From Stomoxys calcitrans (lineage: Eukaryota > Arthropoda > Insecta > Diptera > Muscidae), in NCBI RefSeq assembly GCF_963082655.1, contig NC_081553.1:151955990-152019989 (forward strand): 64,000 nucleotides of DNA, in the 5' to 3' direction. The notes below the pieces were generated by a model that saw only the letters and a list, made by a program, of their open reading frames with translations, was not told the origin of the DNA and did not search any database. The position numbers and the translations under genes were made by a program. This document shows, one piece after another, positions 10,980 through 22,383 of the stretch. The first letter of the stretch is position 1, and each line of letters opens with the position of its first letter.

Positions 10980-13387
10980 AAATTGTAGATATTATTATTG
11001 GCTTTTAAATGAATCAATCCGATTGCAAATCGCTTAAGTCGTTTCCGAGAAAAACGAAAATTACATATTCCATCCGCACAAGTCACTTCCAGAATGACCC
11101 AACATAAAATAATCTATAACTCGGAAACGGTAAGAGCTAGGTAGACATAACCAGTATGGAATTGTAGATATTATTATTGGCTTTCAAACAAATCAATCCA
11201 ATTGCAAATCGGTTAAGTCGTTTCCGAGAAAAACAAAAATTATATATTCCATCCGCACAAGTCACTTCCAGAATGAACCAACATAAAATTATACTATATC
11301 TCGGAAACTGTGAGTGCTAGGTAGAAAAAACCAGTATGGAATTGTAGATATTATTATTGGCTTTCAAATGAATCAATCCGATTGCAAATCGCTTAAGTCG
11401 TTTCCGAGAAAAACGAAAATTACATATTCCATCCGTACAAGTCACTTCCAGAATGACCCAACATAAAATAATCTATAACTCGGAAACGGTAAGTGCTAGG
11501 TAGACATAACCAGTATGGAATTGTAGATATTATTATTGGCTTTCAAACAAATCAATCCAATTGCAAATCGGTTAAGTCGTTTCCGAGAAAAACGAAAATT
11601 ACATATTCCATCCGCACAAGTCACTTCCAGAATGAACCAACATAAAATTATTCTATATCTCGGAAACTGTGAGTGCTAGGTAGACAAAACCAGTATGGAA
11701 TTGTAGATATTATTATTGGCTTTCAAATGAATCAATCCGATTGCAAATCGCTTAAGTCGTTTACGAGAAAATCGAAAATTACATATACCATCCGCACAAG
11801 TCACTTCCAGAATGACCCAACCTAAAAATAATCAATATCTCGGAAACGGTAAGTGCTAGGTAGACAAAACCAGTATGGAATTGTAGATATTATTATTGGC
11901 TTTCAAATGAATCAATCCGATTGCAAATCGTTTAAGTCGTTTCCGAGAAAATCGAAAATTACATATTCCATCCGCACAAGTCACTTCCAGAATGACCCAA
12001 CCTAAAAATAATCAATATCTCGGAAACGGTAAGTGCTAGGTAGACAAAACCAGTATGGAATTGTAGATATTATTATTGGCTTTCAAATGAATCAATCCGA
12101 TTGCAAATCGCTTAAGATGTTTCCGAGAAAATCGAAAATTACATATTCCATCCACACAAGTCACTTCCAGAATGACCCAACCTAAAAATAATCTATATCT
12201 CGGAAACGGTAAGACCTAGGTAGACAAAACCAGTATGGAATTGTAGATATTGTTATTGGCTTTCAAATGAATCAATCCGATTCCAAATCGCTTAAGTCGT
12301 TTCCGAGAAAAACGAAAATTACATATTCCATCCGCACAAGTCACTTCCAGAATGACCCAACATAAAATTAGTCTATATCTGGGAAACGGTAAGTGCTAGG
12401 TAGACAAAACCAGTATGAAATTGTAGATATTATTATTGGCTTTTAAATGAATCAATCCGATTGCAAATCGCTTAAGTCGTTTCCGAGAAAAACGAAAATT
12501 ACATATTCCATCCGCACAAGTCACTTCCAGAATGACCCAACATAAAATAATCTATAACTCGGAAACGGTAAGAGCTAGGTAGACATAACCAGTATGGAAT
12601 TGTAGATATTATTATTGGCTTTCAAACAAATCAATCCAATTGCAAATCGGTTAAGTCGTTTCCGAGAAAAACAAAAATTATATATTCCATCCGCACAAGT
12701 CACTTCCAGAATGAACCAACATAAAATTATACTATATCTCGGAAACTGTGAGTGCTAGGTAGAAAAAACCAGTATGGAATTGTAGATATTATTATTGGCT
12801 TTCAAATGAATCAATCCGATTGCAAATCGCTTAAGTCGTTTCCGAGAAAAACGAAAATTACATATTCCATCCGTACAAGTCACTTCCAGAATGACCCAAC
12901 ATAAAATAATCTATAACTCGGAAACGGTAAGTGCTAGGTAGACATAACCAGTATGGAATTGTAGATATTATTATTGGCTTTCAAACAAATCAATCCAATT
13001 GCAAATCGGTTAAGTCGTTTCCGAGAAAAACGAAAATTACATATTCCATCCGCACAAGTCACTTCCAGAATGAACCAACATAAAATTATTCTATATCTCG
13101 GAAACTGTGAGTGCTAGGTAGACAAAACCAGTATGGAATTGTAGATATTATTATTGGCTTTCAAATGAATCAATCCGATTGCAAATCGCTTAAGTCGTTT
13201 ACGAGAAAATCGAAAATTACATATACCATCCGCACAAGTCACTTCCAGAATGACCCAACCTAAAAATAATCAATATCTCGGAAACGGTAAGTGCTAGGTA
13301 GACAAAACCAGTATGGAATTGTAGATATTATTATTGGCTTTCAAATGAATCAATCCGATTGCAAATCGTTTAAGTCGTTTCCGAGAA
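10584..13387. repeat. 8-monomer higher-order repeat, period 1438 bp
   Basis: 10584-11949 matches 12022-13387 at a constant 1438 bp (eight units, two of them 179 bp). Shared marks are aagatgtttcc, ctgggaaacgg, ggcttttaaatg, gtaagagctaggtagacat in a B unit, aaaaacaaaaattatatatt and ccatccgtacaag. A third, more distant copy of the ccatccgtacaag unit lies near 9817, at 1618 bp, which is 1438 plus one unit and fits the 360 bp duplication just upstream. Confidence 0.85.
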
Positions 13388-14770
13388 AAACGAAAATTAC
13401 ATATTCCATCCGCACAAGTCACTTCCAGAATGACCCAACCTAAAAATAATCAATATCTCGGAAACGGTAAGTGCTAGGTAGACAAAACCAGTATGGAATT
13501 GTAGATATTATTATTGGCTTTCAAATGAATCAATCCGATTGCAAATCGCTTAAGACGTTTCCGAGAAAATCGAAAATTACATATTCCATCCACACAAGTC
13601 ACTTCCAGAATGACCCAACCTAAAAATAATCTATATCTCGGAAACGGTAAGACCTAGGTAGACAAAACCAGTATGGAATTGTAGATATTGTTATTGGCTT
13701 TCAAATGAATCAATCCGATTTCAAATCGCTTGAGTCGTTCCCGAAAAAATCGAAAATTACATATTCCATCTGCACAAGTTACTTCCAGAATGACCCAACC
13801 TAAAAATAATCTATATCTCTTAAACGGTAAGAGCTAGATTGACAAAACCAGTATTGAATTGTAGATATTATTATTGGCTTTCAAAAGAAACAATCCGATT
13901 GCAAATCGCTTAAGTCGTTTCCGAGAAAATCGAAAATTACATATTCCATCCATACAAGTCACTTCCAGAATGACCCAACCTAAAAATAATCAATATCTCG
14001 GAAACGGTAAGTGCTAGGTAGACAAAACCAGTATGGAATTGTAGATATTATTATTGGCTTTCAAATGAATCAATCCGATTGCAAATCGCTTAAGTCGTTT
14101 CCGAGAAAAACGAAAATTACATATTCCATCCGCACAAGTCACTTCCAGAATGACCCAACCTAAAAATAATCAATATCTCGGAAACGGTAAGTGCTAGGTA
14201 GACAAAACCAGTATGGAATTGTAGATATTATTATTGGCTTTCAAATGAATCAATCCGATTGCAAATCGCTTAAGTCGTTTCCGAGAAAAACGAAAATTAC
14301 ATATTACATCCGCACAAGTCACTTCCAGAATGAACCAACATACAATTATTCTATATCTTGGAAACTGTGAGTGCTAGGTTGACAAAACCAGTATGGAATT
14401 GTAGATATTATTATTGGCTTTCAAATGAATCAATCCGATTGCAAATCGCTTAAGTCGTTTCCGAGAAAAACGAAAATTATATATTCCATCCGCACAAGTC
14501 ACTTCCAGAATGACCCAACATAAATGACCAGAATGACCCAACATAAAATAATCTATAACTCGGAAACGGTAAGTGCTAGGTAGACATAACCAGTATTGAA
14601 TTGTAGATATTATTATTGGCTTTCAAACAAATCAATCCAATTGCAAATCGGTTAAGTCGTTTCCGAGAAAAACGAAAATTACATATTCCATCCGCACAAG
14701 TCACTTCCAGAATGAACCAACATAAAATTATTCTATATCTCGGAAACTGTGAGTGCTAGGTAGACAAAAC
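13388..14770. repeat. Irregular monomer stretch
   Basis: A, B and C monomers without a clean long period, including a class A unit with the CENP-B-box-like variant at 13740 and the internally duplicated unit at 14498. It separates the 8-monomer and 9-monomer blocks. Confidence 0.65.
14498..14699. repeat. Enlarged 202 bp monomer with a 23 bp internal tandem duplication
   Basis: A class B unit in which ccagaatgacccaacataaa plus tga at 14505-14527 is followed at once by a second ccagaatgacccaacataaa at 14528. This adds 23 bp to a 179 bp unit. It looks like replication slippage or a mis-join within the constant start region. I found no second copy in the window, so it is probably young. Confidence 0.85.
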
Positions 14771-17700
14771 CAGTATGGAATTGTAGATATTATTATTGGC
14801 TTTCAAATGAATCAATCCGATTGCAAATCGCTTAAGTCGTTTACGAGAAAATCGAAAATTACATATACCATCCGCACAAGTCACTTCCAGAATGACCCAA
14901 CCTAAAAATAATCAATATCTCGGAAACGGTAAGTGCTAGGTAGACAAAACCAGTATGGATTTGTAGATATTATTATTGGCTTTCAAATGAATCAATCCGA
15001 TTGCAAATTGCTTAAGTCGTTTCCGAGAAAAACGAAAATTACATATTCCATCCGCACAAGTCACTTCCAGAATGACCCAACCTAAAAATAATCTATATCT
15101 CGGAAACGGTAAGAGCTAGATTGACAAAACCAGTATTGAATTGTAGATATTATTATTGGCTTTCAAATGAATCAATCCGATTGCAAATCGCTTAAGTCGT
15201 TTCCGAGAAAATCGAAAATTACATATTCCATCCATACAAGTCACTTCCAGAATGACCCAACATAAAATAATCTATAACTCGGAAACGGTAAGTGCTAGGT
15301 AGACATAACCAGTATGGAATTGTAGATATTATTATTGGCTTTCAAACAAATCAATCCAATTGCAAATCGGTTAAGTCGTTTCCGAGAAAAACGAAAATTA
15401 AATATTCCATCCGCACAAGTCACTTCCAGAATGAACCAACATAAAATTATACTATATCGCGGAAACTGTGAGTGCTAGGTAGACAAAACCAATATGAAAT
15501 TGTAGATATTATTATTGGCTTTCAAATGAATCAATCCAATTGCAAATCGTTTAAGTCGTTTCCGAGAAAAACGAAAATTACATATTCCAACCGCACAAGT
15601 CACTTCCAGAATGACCCAACCTAAAAATAATATATATCTCGGAAACGGTAAGAGCTAGATTGACAAAACCAGTATTGAATTGTAGATATTATTATTGGCT
15701 TTCAAATGAATCAATCCGATTGCAAATCGCTTAAGACGTTTCCGAGAAAATCGAAAATTACATATTCCATCCACACAAGTCACTTCCAGAATGACCCAAC
15801 CTAAAAATAATCTATATCTCGGAAACGGTAAGACCTAGGTAGACAAAACCAGTATGGAATTGTAGATATTGTTATTGGCTTTCAAATGAATCAATCCGAT
15901 TTCAAATCGCTTGAGTCGTTCCCGAAAAAATCGAAAATTACATATTCCATCTGCACAAGTTACTTCCAGAATGACCCAACCTAAAAATAATCTATATCTC
16001 TTAAACGGTAAGAGCTAGATTGACAAAACCAGTATTGAATTGTAGATATTATTATTGGCATTCAAAAGAATCAATCCGATTGCAAATCGCTTAAGTCGTT
16101 TCCGAGAAAATCGAAAATTACATATTCCATCCATACAAGTCACTTCCAGAATGACCCAACCTAAAAATAATCAATATCTCGGAAACGGTAAGTGCTAGGT
16201 AGACAAAACCAGTATGGAATTGTAGATATTATTATTGGCCTTCAAATGAATCAATCCGATTGCAAATCGCTTAAGTCGTTTCCGAGAAAAACGAAAATTA
16301 TATATTCCATCCGCACAAGTCACTTCCAGAATGACCCAACCTAAAAATAATCAATATCTCGGAAACGGTAAGTGCTAGGTAGACAGTATGGAATTGTAGA
16401 TATTATTATTGGCTTTCAAATGAATCAATCCGATTGCAAATCGCTTAAGTCGTTTACGAGAAAATCGAAAATTACATATACCATCCGCACAAGTCACTTC
16501 CAGAATGACCCAACCTAAAAATAATCAATATCTCGGAAACGGTAAGTGCTAGGTAGACAAAACCAGTATGGATTTGTAGATATTATTATTGGCTTTCAAA
16601 TGAATCAATCCGATTGCAAATTGCTTAAGTCGTTTCCGAGAAAAACGAAAATTACATATTCCATCCGCACAAGTCACTTCCAGAATGACCCAACCTAAAA
16701 ATAATCTATATCTCGGAAACGGTAAGAGCTAGATTGACAAAACCAGTATTGAATTGTAGATATTATTATTGGCTTTCAAATGAATCAATCCGATTGCAAA
16801 TCGCTTAAGTCGTTTCCGAGAAAATCGAAAATTACATATTCCATCCATACAAGTCACTTCCAGAATGACCCAACATAAAATAATCTATAACTCGGAAACG
16901 GTAAGTGCTAGGTAGACATAACCAGTATGGAATTGTAGATATTATTATTGGCTTTCAAACAAATCAATCCAATTGCAAATCGGTTAAGTCGTTTCCGAGA
17001 AAAACGAAAATTAAATATTCCATCCGCACAAGTCACTTCCAGAATGAACCAACATAAAATTATACTATATCGCGGAAACTGTGAGTGCTAGGTAGACAAA
17101 ACCAATATGAAATTGTAGATATTATTATTGGCTTTCAAATGAATCAATCCAATTGCAAATCGTTTAAGTCGTTTCCGAGAAAAACGAAAATTACATATTC
17201 CAACCGCACAAGTCACTTCCAGAATGACCCAACCTAAAAATAATATATATCTCGGAAACGGTAAGAGCTAGATTGACAAAACCAGTATTGAATTGTAGAT
17301 ATTATTATTGGCTTTCAAATGAATCAATCCGATTGCAAATCGCTTAAGACGTTTCCGAGAAAATCGAAAATTACATATTCCATCCACACAAGTCACTTCC
17401 AGAATGACCCAACCTAAAAATAATCTATATCTCGGAAACGGTAAGACCTAGGTAGACAAAACCAGTATGGAATTGTAGATATTGTTATTGGCTTTCAAAT
17501 GAATCAATCCGATTTCAAATCGCTTGAGTCGTTCCCGAAAAAATCGAAAATTACATATTCCATCTGCACAAGTTACTTCCAGAATGACCCAACCTAAAAA
17601 TAATCTATATCTCTTAAACGGTAAGAGCTAGATTGACAAAACCAGTATTGAATTGTAGATATTATTATTGGCATTCAAAAGAATCAATCCGATTGCAAAT

Positions 17701-17996
17701 CGCTTAAGTCGTTTCTGAGAAAATCGAAAATTACATATTCCATCCATACAAGTCACTTCCAGAATGACCCAACCTAAAAATAATCAATATCTCGGAAACG
17801 GTAAGTGCTAGGTAGACAAAACCAGTATGGAATTGTAGATATTATTATTGGCTTTCAAATGAATCAATCCGATTGCAAATCGCTTAAGTCGTTTCCGAGA
17901 AAAACGAAAATTATATATTCCATCCGCACAAGTCACTTCCAGAATGACCCAACCTAAAAATAATCAATATCTCGGAAACGGTAAGTGCTAGGTAGA
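14771..17996. repeat. Two abutting 9-monomer copies, period 1613 bp
   Basis: 14771-16383 and 16384-17996 are adjacent copies. Shared rare marks are gtatggatttgtag (14958 and 16571), gcaaattgcttaag, tttacgag with catatacc, aatatatatc, gttcccgaaaaaatcg, tctcttaaacgg and ggcattcaaaag. Differences seen include ggccttc against ggctttc near 16240/17853 and tttccgag against tttctgag near 16100/17713. The period is nine units minus one base for the B unit and minus the 6 bp lost at the junction. The block reads as one recent unequal exchange. Confidence 0.9.
16319..16492. repeat. 174 bp junction monomer (6 bp deletion) at the 1613 bp duplication breakpoint
   Basis: Here gctaggtagac joins agtatggaattg without the usual aaaacc. 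Sequence left of 16384 continues the end of the first copy, while sequence right of it restarts the copy at 14771. The small deletion therefore marks the exchange or end-joining point itself. Confidence 0.85.
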
Positions 17997-18029
17997 CAAA
18001 ACCAGTATGGAATTGTAGATATTATTATT

Positions 18030-21000
18030 GGCTTTCAAATGAATCAATCCGATTGCAAATCGCTTAAGTCGTTTCCGAGAAAAACGAAAATTACATATTC
18101 CATCCGCACAAGTCACTTCCAGAATGAACCAACATACAATTATTCTATATCTTGGAAACTGTGAGTGCTAGGTTGACAAAACCAGTATGGAATTGTATAT
18201 ATTATTATTGGCTTTCAAATGAATCAATCCGATTGCAAATCGCTTAAGTCGTTTCCGAGAAAAACGAAAATTATATATTCCATCCGCACAAGTCACTTCC
18301 AGAATGACCCAACATAAAATAATCTATAACTCGGAAACGGTAAGTGCTAGGTAAACATAACCAGTATGGAATTGTAGATATTATTATTGGCTTTCAAACA
18401 AATCAATCCAATTGCAAATCGGTTAAGTCGTTTCCGAGCAAATCGAAAATTACATATTCCATCCGCACAAGTCACTTCCAGAATGAACCAACATAAAATT
18501 ATTCTATATCTCGGAAACTGTGAGTGCTAGGTAGACAAAACCAGTATGGAATTGTAGATATTATTATTGGCTTTCAAATGAATCAATCCGATTGCAAATC
18601 GCTTAAGTCGTTTACGAGAAAATCGAAAATTACATATACCATCCGCACAAGTCACTTCCAGAATGAACCAACACACAATTATTCTATATCGTGGAAACTG
18701 TGAGTGCTAGGTAGACAAAACCAGTATGGAATTGTAGATACTATTATTGACTTTCAAATGAATCAATCCGATTGCAAATCGCTTAAGTCGTTTCCGAGAA
18801 AATCGAAAATTATATATTCCATATGCACAAGTCACTTCCAGAATGACCAAACCTAAAAATAATCAATATCTCGGAAACGGTAAGTGCTAGGTAGACAAAA
18901 CCAATATGGAATTGTAGATATTATTATTGGCTTTCAAATGAATCAATCCGATTGCAAATCGCTTAAGTCGTTTCCGAGAAAAACGAAAATTACATATTCC
19001 ATCCGCACAAGTCACTTCCAGAATGACCCAACCTAAAAATAATCTATATCTCGGAAACGGTAAGAGCTAGATTGACAAAACCAGTATTGAATTGTAGATA
19101 TTATTATTGGCTTTCAAATGAATCAATCCGATTGCAAATCGCTTAAGTCGTTTCCGAGAAAATCGAAAATTACATATTCCATCCATACAAGTCACTTCCA
19201 GAATGACCCAACATACAATAATCTATAACTCGGAAACGGTAAGTGCTAGGTAGACATAACCAGTATGGAATTGTAGATATTATTATTGGCTTTCAAACAA
19301 ATCAATCCAATTGCAAATCGGTTAAGTCGTTTCCGAGAAAAACGAAAATTAAATATTCCATCCGCACAAGTCACTTCCAGAATGAACCAACATAAAATTA
19401 TACTATATCGCGGAAACTGTGAGTGCTAGGTAGACAAAACCAATATGAAATTGTAGATATTATTATTGGCTTTCAAATGAATCAATCCAATTGCAAATCG
19501 TTTAAGTCGTTTCCGAGAAAAACGAAAATTACATATTCCAACCGCACAAGTCACTTCCAGAATGACCCAACCTAAAAATAATATATATCTCGGAAACGGT
19601 AAGAGCTAGATTGACAAAACCAGTATTGAATTGTAGATATTATTATTGGCTTTCAAATGAATCAATCCGATTGCAAATCGCTTAAGACGTTTCCGAGAAA
19701 ATCGAAAATTACATATTCCATCCACACAAGTCACTTAAAAAATGACCCAACCTAAAAATAATCTATATCTCGGAAACGGTAAGACCTAGGTAGACAAAAC
19801 CAGTATGGAATTGTAGATATTATTATTGGCTTTCAAATGAATCAATCCGATTTCAAATCGCTTAAGTCGTTTCCGAGAAAAACGAAAATTACATATTCCA
19901 TCCGCACAAGTCACTTCCAGAATGACCCAACCTAAAAATAATCAATATCTCGGAAACGGTAAGCGCTAGGTAGACAAAACCAGTATGGAATTGTAGATAT
20001 TATTATTGGCTTTCAAAGGAATCAATCCGATTGCAAATCGCTTAAGTCGTTTCCGAGAAAAACGAAAATTACATATTCCATCCGCACAAGTCACTTCCAG
20101 AATGAACCAACATACAATTATTCTATATCTTGGAAACTGTGAGTGCTAGGTTGACAAAACCAGTATGGAATTGTAGATATTATTATTGGCTTTCAAATGA
20201 ATCAATCCGATTGCAAATCGCTTAAGTCGTTTCCGAGAAAAACGAAAATTATATATTCCATCCGCACAAGTCACTTCCAGAATGAACCAACATAAAATAA
20301 TCTATAACTCGGAAACGGTAAGTGCTAGGTAGACATAACCAGTATGGAATTGTAGATATTATTATTGGCTTTCAAACAAATCAATCCAATTGCAAATCGG
20401 TTAAGTCGTTTCCGAGAAAAACGAAAATTAAATATTCCATCCGCACAAGTCACTTCCAGAATGAACCAACATAAAATTATACTATATCGCGGAAACTGTG
20501 AGTGCTAGGTAGACAAAACCAATATGAAATTGTAGATATTATTATTGGCTTTCAAATGAATCAATCCAATTGCAAATCGTTTAAGTCGTTTCCGAGAAAA
20601 ACGAAAATTACATATTCCAACCGCACAAGTCACTTCCAGAATGACCCAACCTAAAAATAATATATATCTCGGAAACGGTAAGAGCTAGATTGACAAAACC
20701 AGTATGGAATTGTAGATATTATTATTGGCTTTCAAATGAATCAATCCGATTGCAAATCGCTTAAGACGTTTCCGAGAAAATCGAAAATTACATATTCCAT
20801 CCACACAAGTCACTTCCAGAATGACCCAACCTAAAAATAATCTATATCTCGGAAACGGTAAGACCTAGGTAGACAAAACCAGTATGGAATTGTAGATATT
20901 ATTATTGGCTTTCAAATGAATCAATCCGATTTCAAATCGCTTAAGTCGTTTCCGAGAAAAACGAAAATTACATATTCCATCCGCACAAGTCACTTCCAGA

Positions 21001-22275
21001 ATGACCCAACCTAAAAATAATCAATATCTCGGAAACGGTAAGTGCTAGGTAGACAAAACCAGTATGGAATTGTAGATATTATTATTGGCTTTCAAAGGAA
21101 TCAATCCGATTGCAAATCGCTTAAGTCGTTTCCGAGAAAAACGAAAATTACATATTCCATCCGCACAAGTCACTTCCAGAATGAACCAACATACAATTAT
21201 TCTATATCTTGGAAACTGTGAGTGCTAGGTTGACAAAACCAGTATGGAATTGTAGATATTATTATTGGCTTTCAAATGAATCAATCCGATTGCAAATCGC
21301 TTAAGTCGTTTCCGAGAAAAACGAAAATTATATATTCCATCCGCACAAGTCACTTCCAGAATGACCCAACATAAAATAATCTATAACTCGGAAACGGTAA
21401 GTGCTAGGTAAACATAACCAGTATGGAATTGTAGATATTATTATTGGCTTTCAAACAAATCAATCCAATTGCAAATCGGTTAAGTCGTTTCCGAGCAAAT
21501 CGAAAATTACATATTCCATCCGCACAAGTCACTTCCAGAATGAACCAACATAAAATTATTCTATATCTCGGAAACTGTGAGTGCTAGGTAGACAAAACCA
21601 GTATGGAATTGTAGATATTATTATTGGCTTTCAAATGAATCAATCCGATTGCAAATCGCTTAAGTCGTTTACGAGAAAATCGAAAATTACATATACCATC
21701 CGCACAAGTCACTTCCAGAATGAACCAACACACAATTATTCTATATCGTGGAAACTGTGAGTGCTAGGTAGACAAAACCAGTATGGAATTGTAGATACTA
21801 TTATTGGCTTTCAAATGAATCAATCCGATTGCAAATCGCTTAAGTCGTTTCCGAGAAAATCGAAAATTATATATTCCATATGCACAAGTCACTTCCAGAA
21901 TGACCAAACCTAAAAATAATCAATATCTCGGAAACGGTAAGTGCTAGGTAGACAAAACCAGTATGGAATTGTAGATATTATTATTGGCTTTCAAATGAAT
22001 CAATCCGATTGCAAATCGCTTAAGTCGTTTCCGAGAAAAACGAAAATTACATATTCCATCCGCACAAGTCACTTCCAGAATGACCCAACCTAAAAATAAT
22101 CTATATCTCGGAAACGGTAAGAGCTAGGTAGACAAAACCAGTATTGAATTGTAGATATTATTATTGGCTTTCAAATGAATCAATCCGATTGCAAATCGCT
22201 TAAGTCGTTTCCGAGAAAATCGAAAATTACATATTACATCCATACAAGTCACTTCCAGAATGACCCAACCTAAAA
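18030..22275. repeat. 17-monomer period (3057 bp)
   Basis: About 18035-19215 matches 21092-22272 with a 3057 bp shift. Marks are gctaggtaaacataacc, ccgagcaaatcg, the rare acacacaattattc with tatcgtgg (18672/21729), gtagatactatt and atatgcacaag. Differences include gtatatatt against gtagatatt near 18197, and attgactttc against attggctttc near 18748. The space between is largely filled by a tandem 6-monomer repeat. Confidence 0.78.
19219..21490. repeat. 6-monomer higher-order repeat, period 1079 bp
   Basis: About 19219-20410 matches 20298-21489 with a 1079 bp shift. The order is B with aaattaaatattcc, C with tatcgcgg, A with aatatatatc, A with gacctagg, A with caaaggaatc, and C with catacaattattc. 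A private change near 19735 (cacttaaaaaatgacc for cacttccagaatgacc) is absent from the second copy. A hybrid unit at 20272 combines a class C start (gaaccaac) with a class B body, consistent with exchange between non-allelic units. Confidence 0.82.
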
Positions 22276-22383
22276 ATAATCTATATCTCGGAAACGGTAA
22301 GAGCTAGGTAGACAAAACCAGTATGGAATTGTAGATATTGTTATTGGCTTTCAAATGAATCAATCCGATTGCAAATCGCACAA
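22248..22383. repeat. Truncated 136 bp monomer (44 bp deletion)
   Basis: gcaaatcgc joins acaagtcacttcc directly, dropping 44 bp that contain the right dyad motif and the A-rich tail. The trinucleotide cgc is present at both ends of the lost segment, so a microhomology-mediated join is likely. It also joins a class A unit to a class C unit with tatcgcgg. Confidence 0.85.
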
